A stretch of DNA of 64,000 nt from Streptomyces durmitorensis. GTDB lineage: Bacteria; Actinomycetota; Actinomycetes; Streptomycetales; Streptomycetaceae. The notes under the pieces were generated by a model. It saw only the letters and a list, made by a program, of their open reading frames with translations. It did not search any database and was not told the origin of the DNA. Below are positions 51,556-58,970 of the stretch, piece by piece. The first letter of the stretch is position 1; each line of letters starts with the position of its first letter. The translations under genes were made by a program, and so were the position numbers. Location: NCBI RefSeq assembly GCF_023498005.1, contig NZ_CP097289.1, forward strand, positions 4,464,001 through 4,528,000, in the 5' to 3' direction.

Positions 51556-52419
51556 GAGGCCAATCCCTTCACGCAGAAGGAGGCCAAGGCCTTCCTCGAA
51601 GCAGCCTCAAAGCGGCCCACCTTCATGCGTTGGATCGTGGGCGTCGGCATGGGCTTCCGGCAGGGCGAGACGCTCGGCCTGCGGTGGTCGTACGTCGACC
51701 TGGAGGCGGAGCTGTTCCACCCCAAGTGGCAGCTACAGCGCCTCACCTGGCGGCACGGATGCGACGACCCGCACGCCTGCGGAGCGCGCCTCCACCGCTT
51801 CAGGCCCTGCCCTCCGGACTGCACCCCGCACAAGGACTACAAGCGGGGGTGCCCCAAGCCGTGTGCCAAGGGGTGCACGAAGCACGCGAGCGCCTGCCCC
51901 GTGCGCAAGGAGGGTGGTCTCGTCTTCACCCGCCCCAAGACCAAGAAGAGCCAGAACGCCGTTCCGATCCCACCCGTGTTCATCCCGTTCCTGCTCGACC
52001 ACAAGGCTCAGCAGGACGAGATGCGGGCCACTGCCGGTGAGCTGTGGCAGGAGCACGACGTCGTGTTCTCACGGCCGGACGGGCGCCCACTCGACCCGCG
52101 CGCCGACTACGAGGAGTTCAAGGAGCTGCTCAGGGAAACCGGGATCGATGACCGTCGCCTGTACGACGGGAGCCGCCACACTGCCGGCACCATCCTGAAC
52201 GAGTTGGGCGTCGACATGCCCACCATCATGGAGATCCTGCGGCACACCCAGATCAGCCAGACGAGGCGCTACGTGAAGGGCAGATCGCACCTGTCGAAGG
52301 ACGCGATGCGGCGCATGGGAGAGTTCTTCGCTCCGCCCTCTGCGGGCCCCACTGAGACCAGAACTGAGACCGGCGACACTCGCGCGGCTCGTGCCCAACG
52401 CCGTCGCCGCATCCGTTAA
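51541..52419 (+). pseudogene. int: Truncated tyrosine integrase
   Basis: Integrase sequence begins near 51541 (LDREEANPFTQKEAKAFLEA) and runs to the TAA at 52417-52419, about 292 residues, so the N-terminal arm-binding domain is missing. The first catalytic Arg is in GFRQGETLGLRW; SRHTAGTIL carries the second Arg but has Tyr (LYDGSRH) where a His is usual; the nucleophile Tyr is in RRYVKG. A Cys-rich insert (CDDPHACG, CPPDCTPH, CPKPCAKGCTKH) lies in the catalytic domain. Translation could start at ATG 51625. The stop overlaps attR. Confidence 0.82.
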
Positions 52420-52509
52420 AAGCAAAAGCCCCAGGTCACGGCGAGTGAGTCCTGGGGCTTCCACAGAGCCGCCTTCGGGATTCGAACCCGAGACCTACGC
52501 ATTACGAGT
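52418..52509. repeat. attR: right direct repeat overlapping intact tRNA-Thr
   Basis: Identical to 49453-49544 at 90 of 92 positions. It begins in the integrase stop codon and ends in the anticodon loop of the tRNA. Confidence 0.88.
52426..52460 (-). terminator. tRNA-Thr terminator
   Basis: 10-bp arms AAGCCCCAGG/CCTGGGGCTT with T-rich sequence beyond on the minus strand. An identical copy lies in attL (49461-49495). Confidence 0.8.
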
Positions 52510-52540
52510 GCGTTGCTCTGGCCATCTGAGCTAAGGCGGC
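52467..52540 (-). tRNA. tRNA-Thr (anticodon CGT)
   Basis: A 74-nt cloverleaf: acceptor GCCGCCT/AGGCGGC, D arm GCTC...GAGC, anticodon stem ACGCA/TGCGT with loop CTCGTAA (anticodon CGT, reading ACG), and T arm TCGGG-TTCGAAT-CCCGA. The discriminator is T and CCA is not encoded. It serves as the integration site of the element at 49453-52509. Confidence 0.96.
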
Positions 52541-52641
52541 ACGCGTCCCGCACCTATGGTGCGATCAGCAGCGACGCCAAGTCTACACAGTTTCCGGGGG
52601 TGCTCCGCACACCCCCGGCCGACGCGGGCTTCTCGCCCGTA

Positions 52642-54192
52642 TCACCCCTGTGAGCAGCGCTTTCCGTCCTCCGGGGCCTTGCCTTCCAGCAAGTACTCGT
52701 TGATCGCCGAGTCCACGCACTTACTGCCGCGCCCGTACGCCGTGTGCCCGTCCCCCTCGTACGTGAGCAGCTTGCCCGAGGAGAGCTGGTCGGCCAGGGA
52801 CTCGGCCCAGCGGTAGGGGGTCGCCGGGTCGCGGGTCGTGCCGACCACGACGATCGGGGCCGCGCCCTCCGCCTCGATGCGGTGCGGCTCCCCCGTCGCC
52901 TTCACCGGCCAGTACGCGCAGTTCAGCGAGGCCCAGGCCAGGCCCTTGCCGAAGACCGGGGAGGCCTCCTCGAAGTCCGGGAGCGACTTCTTCACGTCGT
53001 CCGCCGTGTCGAAGGCGGGGGGAAGGTCCAGGCAGTTCACCGCGGCGTTGGCGAACATGAGGTTCGCGTACGTTCCGTCGCTGTCGCGCTCGTAGTAGCT
53101 GTCCGAGAGGGCGAGGAGGCCCGCGCCGTCCTTCTCCTTGATCGCGGCGGCCAGTGCCGTGCGCAGCTGGGGCCAGGCGGCCTCGTCGTACATCGCGGCG
53201 ATCACGCCCGTCGTGGCGAGTGCCTCGCCCAGCTTGCGGCCGTCGGAGTCGCCGGTGGGGATCGGCGTGCGGTCCAGGTCGTCGAAGAGTGAGGTGAGGC
53301 GCTTGCCCGCGTCCTCCTCGCTCTTCGTTCCGAGGGGGCAGTCCGACTGCCCCACGCAGTCCTTGGCGAACGACTGGAACGCCGTCTCGAAGCCCGCCGT
53401 CTGGTCCCGGTTCATGCGGCGGGCCGGCAGCGAGGGGTCCATCGCTCCGTCCAGGACGAGGCGCCCGACGCGGTCGGGGTAGAGCCCGGCGTACGTCGCC
53501 CCCAGGAACGTGCCGTACGAAGCGCCCACGTAACTCAGCTTCTCGTCGCCGAGCGCCGCGCGCAGGATGTCCATGTCGCGGGCCGCCTCGACCGTGGAGA
53601 CATGCGGAAGCACCTCACCGGAGTGCTTCTCGCAGCCCGCCGCGAACTTCTTGAAGGAGTCCGACAGTTCGGCGGTCTCGCGCTGGTCGTCCGGTGTGAT
53701 GTCCGTCTGCGTGTACGCGTCCATCTGCTTGCCGTTGAGGCAGGTGACGGGCTCGCTGCGGGCCACGCCGCGCGGGTCGACCGCGGCCATGTCGTACTGG
53801 GCGCGGACCTCTTCGGGGTAACCGAGTGCCGCGTACGTCTGGAGGTAGCCGATCGCCGAGCCGCCGGGTCCGCCCGGGTTCACCAGGAGCGAGCCCAGGC
53901 GCTTGCCGGGGCCTGTGGCCTTCTTCCGGGAGACGGCGAGCCTGATGGCCGCGCCGTCCGGCTTCGCGTAGTCCAGCGGCGCCTTCATCGTGGAGCACTC
54001 GAAGCCGGGGACGCCGCACTCGCGCCAGTTCAGCTTCTGTCCGTAGTACGGAGACAGTCCTTCCGGAGTGGCGCGGGGCAGCGCGGCCATGGACGCGTCC
54101 GCCGTCGAGCTCCCGGCCGAGCAGCCGGAGATGAGCAGTCCGGCGGCCAAGAACACGGTCGCGGGGGTGCGGAGTCCTCTGATGCGCATCAC
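52642..54192 (-). CDS. Secreted alpha/beta hydrolase, tripeptidyl aminopeptidase type (lipoprotein)
   Basis: A 516-residue exported peptidase of the Streptomyces TAP/SlpD-SlpE type. The signal peptide ends in ISGC, a lipobox, so it is membrane-anchored. Nucleophile Ser is in GASYGT (about residue 224), Asp in TRDPATPYRWAE and His in GDGHTAYGRG; the C-terminal TAP domain is present. It removes N-terminal peptides from extracellular proteins. The start is ATG 54192 or 54189. Confidence 0.92.
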   Translation of the reverse strand: MMRIRGLRTPATVFLAAGLLISGCSAGSSTADASMAALPRATPEGLSPYYGQKLNWRECGVPGFECSTMKAPLDYAKPDGAAIRLAVSRKKATGPGKRLGSLLVNPGGPGGSAIGYLQTYAALGYPEEVRAQYDMAAVDPRGVARSEPVTCLNGKQMDAYTQTDITPDDQRETAELSDSFKKFAAGCEKHSGEVLPHVSTVEAARDMDILRAALGDEKLSYVGASYGTFLGATYAGLYPDRVGRLVLDGAMDPSLPARRMNRDQTAGFETAFQSFAKDCVGQSDCPLGTKSEEDAGKRLTSLFDDLDRTPIPTGDSDGRKLGEALATTGVIAAMYDEAAWPQLRTALAAAIKEKDGAGLLALSDSYYERDSDGTYANLMFANAAVNCLDLPPAFDTADDVKKSLPDFEEASPVFGKGLAWASLNCAYWPVKATGEPHRIEAEGAAPIVVVGTTRDPATPYRWAESLADQLSSGKLLTYEGDGHTAYGRGSKCVDSAINEYLLEGKAPEDGKRCSQG

Positions 54193-54330
54193 GCGAGCCT
54201 AACGCTATGCGTTGGCATGGTGACGCAATGTGCCCGTATGGGTGACTCCGTCAATCCTCGGGCCCCCTCGTCCGGCATTCGGCACCCGTCTGCCCCCCCT
54301 CGGCCGATCACCGCTCCCGGGCTGACCCGC

Positions 54331-55536
54331 CTAGCCCGCCCGCAGCGCCACCGCCATCGCCTCCACCGCGAGCAGCGGCGCCACGTTGCGGTCCAGTGCG
54401 GTGCGGCAGGCGCCGATCGCCTCGATGCGGCGCAGTGTGGACTCCGGCGAGGTGCCACGCGCCAGGCGCTCCAGCATGTCGAGCACCTCCGTGTTGGCCA
54501 GCGCCACGCGGGAGCCGAGCTGCAGGGTGAGCACGTCCCGATAGACGCCGGTCAGCTCGATGAGTGCGAGGTCGAGGCTGTCGCGCTGCGTACGGGTCTT
54601 GCGGCGCTTCTGCCGGTCCTCCAGCTCCTTCATGATGCCCGCAGTGCCGCGCGGCATCCGGCCGCCCTTCTCCGCGCCGAGGGCCGCCTTCAGGTCGTCG
54701 GTCTCCTTGACGTCGACCTCCTCGGCGACCTGCTTCGCGTCGTCGCCCGCCGTGTCGATCAGCTCCTGCGCGGCCTTGAGGCAGCCACCGATGTCCTCCA
54801 CGCGCAGGGGCAGCTTGAGCACGGCGGCGCGGCGCTCGCGCGCCCGCGGGTCGGTCGCGAGGCGGCGGGCGCGGCCGATGTGCCCCTGCGTGGCGCGCGC
54901 GGCGGCGGCGGCGACGTCCGGCTCGATGCCGTCACGCCGGATGAGCACGTCCGCGACGGCGTCCACCGGAGGCGTACGCAGCGTCAGATGGCGGCAGCGG
55001 GAGCGGATGGTGGGCAGCACGTCCTCCAGCGAGGGCGCGCAGAGCAGCCATACGGTGCGCGGGGCGGGCTCTTCCACGGCCTTCAGCAGGACGTTGCCCG
55101 CGCCCTCGGTGAGGCGGTCGGCGTCCTCCAGGACGATGACCTGCCAGCGGCCGCCCGCGGGCGACATCTGGGCCCGCCTGACCAGCTCACGGGTCTCCTT
55201 GACGCCGATGGACAGCAGGTCCGTACGCACCACTTCGACGTCGGCGTGCGTGCCGACCAGGCTCGTGTGGCACCCGTCGCAGAAGCCGCAGCCGGGGGCG
55301 CCGCCGAGCGCGCGGTCCGGGCTGGTGCACTGGAGCGCGGCACCGAAGGCGCGGGCGGCGGTGGACCGCCCGGAGCCGGGCGGTCCCGTGAACAGCCAGG
55401 CGTGCGTCATCTTCGACGCCTCGGGCCGCGGAGCGCCCGTGGCCACGGCGGTGACCAGCGTGTCGGCGTCCCGGGCGGCGGCACCGAGCTGCTCACTCAC
55501 CCGATCCTGGCCCACCAGGTCGTCCCATACGGTCAT
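54331..55536 (-). CDS. holB: DNA polymerase III subunit delta'
   Basis: A 401-residue clamp-loader subunit. It has P-loop GPPGSGRST (about 52), the four-Cys zinc module (CTSPDRALGGAPGCGFCDGC), VLEDADRLTEGAGNVLLKAVEEP and the arginine-finger region SRCRHL. The P-loop has GRS instead of GKS/T, as is common for delta', which does not hydrolyse ATP. It follows tmk on the same strand, the usual tmk-holB pairing. Confidence 0.94.
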   Translation of the reverse strand: MTVWDDLVGQDRVSEQLGAAARDADTLVTAVATGAPRPEASKMTHAWLFTGPPGSGRSTAARAFGAALQCTSPDRALGGAPGCGFCDGCHTSLVGTHADVEVVRTDLLSIGVKETRELVRRAQMSPAGGRWQVIVLEDADRLTEGAGNVLLKAVEEPAPRTVWLLCAPSLEDVLPTIRSRCRHLTLRTPPVDAVADVLIRRDGIEPDVAAAAARATQGHIGRARRLATDPRARERRAAVLKLPLRVEDIGGCLKAAQELIDTAGDDAKQVAEEVDVKETDDLKAALGAEKGGRMPRGTAGIMKELEDRQKRRKTRTQRDSLDLALIELTGVYRDVLTLQLGSRVALANTEVLDMLERLARGTSPESTLRRIEAIGACRTALDRNVAPLLAVEAMAVALRAG

Positions 55537-55555
55537 CGGTCACCGCCTCCGCCCT

Positions 55556-55591
55556 GCTCTTGCACTTGCTCTTGCACTTGCTCTTGCACTC
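55556..55591. repeat. Three 12-bp tandem repeats upstream of holB
   Basis: GCTCTTGCACTT is repeated three times (the last unit with one change) beginning 20 bp upstream of the holB start. It may affect promoter spacing. Confidence 0.75.
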
Positions 55592-55676
55592 GCGTCGCCG
55601 CGTCGTATCCAGTACCTCGCACGTCGCACCCCGCGCTGTCGCATTCATTGTGGAGCACGCCACTGACAACGCAGGA

Positions 55677-55702
55677 CGCCCCGCAGGATGTCCTGCGGGG
55701 CG
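55677..55702 (-). terminator. Terminator after tmk
   Basis: Perfect 12-bp arms CGCCCCGCAGGA and TCCTGCGGGGCG with a 2-base loop, 16 bp beyond the tmk stop. Confidence 0.85.
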
Positions 55703-55717
55703 CCCGTGCAGTGAGGC

Positions 55718-58700
55718 TCAGCGCCCGTTCCGGCCCCGGCCCCGGCCGCGCCCGCGGCCGCCCTCGTCTTCGTCCGGATCGCCCAGCAACTCATCGGCCA
55801 GCGAAGGCAGATCATCCAGCGGAGTCTCCTCCGCCCAGTCCGAGCGCGGCCGCTGCCGAGGAGCTCCGTGCTCGTCGACCTGGGGCAGCTCACGGGTCCG
55901 GTCGTTCCCACCCCCGCCGTCGGGTGCGGGAGCCGGACGCTCGTCGCGGAAGTACCCCGGCGGCACCTTGTCCTCCCGTACGGGAGGCAGGACCGCGGTC
56001 TCGTCGGCAGCCCCCGGCACCGGCGGCTGCGGCAGCACCTCGGTCTCCTCCGAGGCGGACGTGTCCCGTACCGACGGGAGCACCGCGGTCTCGTCGGCCG
56101 CACCCGGCGTCGGCGCACCGGGCTTCACCACGGGAGTGGGCACCGTCGTCTCGTTGTCCGGCACGGCATCCGAGGGGGACGCGGCCGGAGCCTGAGCCGG
56201 AGCCGGCTTCGGGCGGGGCGCGGAAGGTGCCGGAGCCGAAGCAGCAGCCGTCGAAGCAGCAGCCGCGGCCGCCGCCGAAGCCGCCGCCAAGCGCCGCGCC
56301 TCCTCGGCCCGCAGCAGGGCTTCCTCGGCCTTGCGCTGCTTCTCGACGCGACGCTCCTCCGCCTCGGCCCGGAGCCGCGCCTCTTCCTCCGCCTCCCGGC
56401 GGCGGCGCGCCTCCTCGGCGGCGCGCACCTTCTCCTCGGCGAGCAGGCGGGCCTGCTCCTCCTCGGCCCGGCGCTTCGCCTCCTCGGCGCGCTGCCTGGC
56501 CTCCTCGGCCTGGCGCTCGGCCTCGCGGCGCTGCGCCTCCTCCAGCTCGCGGCGCGCCCGCTCCTCCTCCTCGGCGCGGAGCTTGGCGAGCTGCTCCTGG
56601 CGCTCGCGCTCGATCCGCTCCTCCTCGGCCTTGCGCGCGGCCTCTTCCTCGGCCTTGCGGCGCGCCTCTTCCTCGGCCGCCTTGCGGGCCTCCTCCTGCG
56701 CCTTCACCTCGGCCTCGGAGAGCGGCAGCATCAGGTCGAGCCGGTGCCGGGCGACGGTCGTGACCGCCTCCGGCTCCTGGGCGGCGTCGATCACCAGATA
56801 CCGGCCCGGGTCGGCCGCGGCGAGGGTCAGGAAACCGGACCGCACGCGCGTGTGGAACTCGGCGGGCTCCGACTCAAGACGGTCGGGCGCCTCGGTGAAC
56901 CGCTCCCTGGCCGCCTCCGGAGAAACGTCGAGCAGCACCGTCAGATGCGGCACGAGCCCCGCCGTCGCCCAGCGCGAGATGCGGGCGATCTCGGTCGGGG
57001 ACAGATCGCGCCCCGCTCCCTGATACGCCACGGACGAGTCGATGTACCGGTCGGAGATGACGACCGCGCCCCGCTCAAGGGCGGGACGAACGACCGTGTC
57101 CACGTGCTCGGCACGGTCAGCGGCGTACAGAAGTGCCTCGGCGCGGTGCGACAGGCCTGCCGACGACACGTCGAGCAGGATCGACCGCAGCCGCTTGCCG
57201 ACCGGCGTGGCTCCCGGCTCGCGCGTCACGACGACCTCGTGGCCCTTGGCCCTGATCCACTCGGCGAGCGCTTCGGCCTGCGTGGACTTGCCCGCGCCGT
57301 CGCCGCCCTCCAGGGCGATGAAGAAGCCCGTGGCCGCGATCCCCTGCTCCGGGTCGTCGCCGCCGCGCAGCGCGTCCCGCAGGTCGTGCCGCAGCGGCAC
57401 TCCCTGCCGGTCGTCGATCTTGGCAAGCACCAGCGCGGCCACCGGCAGGAGCAGCGCGCCCACCAGCATCAGCGTGAAGGCGGCGCCTCCGTGGTCGAAC
57501 ACGAACTTGCCGTTGACGAAGCGGTGCGGGCCGATGGCCGCCGCGACCACGGGGGCGATGAGCGCGCCGAGCGCGACGAAGAGGCGTACGACCGCCTGGA
57601 GGTGTTCCGTCGTGCGCGCCCTGCGGTAGTCCTCGACCTCCTGGTCGAGCAGCGCGTGCCCGGTGTGCGCGGCGATGCCCGCGGCGACGCCGGTGAGCAC
57701 CAGGAGCAGCAGCACGGTCGTCAGGTCAGGCACGAGGCCCGCGGCGAGCAGCGCGACACCGGTGAGGGCGATCGCGAGCGCGAGCAGCCGGCGGCGCGGA
57801 AGCGTGGGCAGCAGGGACGGCGCGGTGCGGATGCCGACGACGGTGCCGCCGGTGAGTGCGAGGACGATCAGGCCGTACGTGACGGGCCCGCCGTCCAGGT
57901 CCTTGGCGTGCAGCACGGCGACGGCCACGGCGGCCGCGACGGCCCCGGCGATCGCGGCACAGGCGGCGACGAGCAGCGGGATCGCGCCGGTACGGCCCTT
58001 GTCGGTACCGCTGCCGGTGCGCGGCCTGCGCAGTCCTTCGAGCGGGCTACGCGCGCGTGGCGTCTGCGTGGCGGGAAGTTCGAGGAAGTAGACGATCGAC
58101 AGGGAGGCGGCGAAGAGGCCCGCGGCGACGAACGAGCCGAGCCCTGCCTGGTGCACCTCGAACCACTCGAGCCCGGTGCCGAGGAGGTTGCCGATCAGCG
58201 TGACGAAGACGAGCGTGGCGGCCGCGAGGGGCAGCGCCACGAATCCCGTACGCAGCGACAGGCGCCGCAGTGCGTCCATGTGGTCCGGCAGCGGCCGCAC
58301 GGTGGCGCCCTCCAGGGGCGGCGCGGGCAGCAGCGCGGGCGCCGCGCTCTCCCGGCAGACCGTCCAGAAGCGCTCGGCGACGCCGATCACGAAGGCGGTG
58401 ACGAGCAGCATCGCAAGGGCGTTGTCCGGGGTCCAGTCGATCCACAGCGGCGCGACGATCAGGAGTCCGACCCGCAGACCGTCCGCCACGAGCATCGTCC
58501 AGCGCCGGTCGAGCGGCCCGTCCGGTGAGGTGATCGAACTCAGCGGCCCCAGGAGCACCGCCCCGAAGAGCAGCGTCGCGAGAACGCGTGCTCCGAAGAC
58601 GGCCGTGACCGCGAACGCGACTCCTCGATAGCCGCCCCCGAACGCCCCCTCGGCAATGGCCGCTTGCAGCGCGAGCACCACAAGGACAAGGAGGGCGAGG

Positions 58701-58852
58701 GCATCGCCGACACCGCCGACGAGCTGGGCGCTCCAGAGGCGCTTCAGCTGCGGCACGCGCAGCAAGGCGCGGACAGCACGCTCTCGGGAATCTGCGACCA
58801 GGGCGTCGTCGGGGGCCGGGTTTCCGACCGTTGGCTGCTCGGCACGCGTCAT
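55718..58852 (-). CDS. tmk: Thymidylate kinase fused to an MFS-like membrane domain
   Basis: 1044 residues. About 30-490 is an MFS-like region with about 12 helices. About 505-715 is a dTMP kinase domain (Walker A GGDGAGKST, DRYIDSSVAYQG motif). About 725-865 is a long charged coiled coil (EEARRKAEEEAARKAEEERI), followed by a Pro/Ala-rich acidic tail. It phosphorylates dTMP to dTDP; the role of the membrane part is unknown. I recall the fusion being usual in Streptomyces, so it is not an assembly artefact. ATG 58852 is the start. Confidence 0.92.
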   Translation of the reverse strand: MTRAEQPTVGNPAPDDALVADSRERAVRALLRVPQLKRLWSAQLVGGVGDALALLVLVVLALQAAIAEGAFGGGYRGVAFAVTAVFGARVLATLLFGAVLLGPLSSITSPDGPLDRRWTMLVADGLRVGLLIVAPLWIDWTPDNALAMLLVTAFVIGVAERFWTVCRESAAPALLPAPPLEGATVRPLPDHMDALRRLSLRTGFVALPLAAATLVFVTLIGNLLGTGLEWFEVHQAGLGSFVAAGLFAASLSIVYFLELPATQTPRARSPLEGLRRPRTGSGTDKGRTGAIPLLVAACAAIAGAVAAAVAVAVLHAKDLDGGPVTYGLIVLALTGGTVVGIRTAPSLLPTLPRRRLLALAIALTGVALLAAGLVPDLTTVLLLLVLTGVAAGIAAHTGHALLDQEVEDYRRARTTEHLQAVVRLFVALGALIAPVVAAAIGPHRFVNGKFVFDHGGAAFTLMLVGALLLPVAALVLAKIDDRQGVPLRHDLRDALRGGDDPEQGIAATGFFIALEGGDGAGKSTQAEALAEWIRAKGHEVVVTREPGATPVGKRLRSILLDVSSAGLSHRAEALLYAADRAEHVDTVVRPALERGAVVISDRYIDSSVAYQGAGRDLSPTEIARISRWATAGLVPHLTVLLDVSPEAARERFTEAPDRLESEPAEFHTRVRSGFLTLAAADPGRYLVIDAAQEPEAVTTVARHRLDLMLPLSEAEVKAQEEARKAAEEEARRKAEEEAARKAEEERIERERQEQLAKLRAEEEERARRELEEAQRREAERQAEEARQRAEEAKRRAEEEQARLLAEEKVRAAEEARRRREAEEEARLRAEAEERRVEKQRKAEEALLRAEEARRLAAASAAAAAAASTAAASAPAPSAPRPKPAPAQAPAASPSDAVPDNETTVPTPVVKPGAPTPGAADETAVLPSVRDTSASEETEVLPQPPVPGAADETAVLPPVREDKVPPGYFRDERPAPAPDGGGGNDRTRELPQVDEHGAPRQRPRSDWAEETPLDDLPSLADELLGDPDEDEGGRGRGRGRGRNGR

Positions 58853-58881
58853 CCGTCCAGCCTATCCGCCCGGTGTGACAC

Positions 58882-58919
58882 ACCGAAGGGGCGCCCGAAC
58901 AAACGGGCGCCCCTTCGGT
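58882..58919. terminator. Strong terminator between topA and tmk
   Basis: Perfect 16-bp arms ACCGAAGGGGCGCCCG and CGGGCGCCCCTTCGGT with a 6-base loop lie downstream of topA and upstream of tmk on the same strand, so tmk needs its own promoter in a 29-bp space or within the hairpin flank. Confidence 0.85.
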
Positions 58920-58970
58920 TCACACATTCACAGCGCCGTCACCAGGTGACGTACGCGGCTGCCTACTCGG

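Larger units (their letters stand above)
49453..52509. mobile_element. Degenerate integrated element in tRNA-Thr(CGT)
   Basis: Bounded by direct repeats 49453-49544 and 52418-52509 (90 of 92 bases identical), which contain the 3' half of tRNA-Thr and its terminator. It contains a membrane protein gene, a small secreted protein gene, fragments of a GntR-type regulator and a truncated tyrosine integrase next to the intact tRNA. No replication, transfer or excisionase gene is seen. Base composition falls around 50.6-51.1 kb. It looks like a deletion remnant of a pSAM2-type element. Confidence 0.85.
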
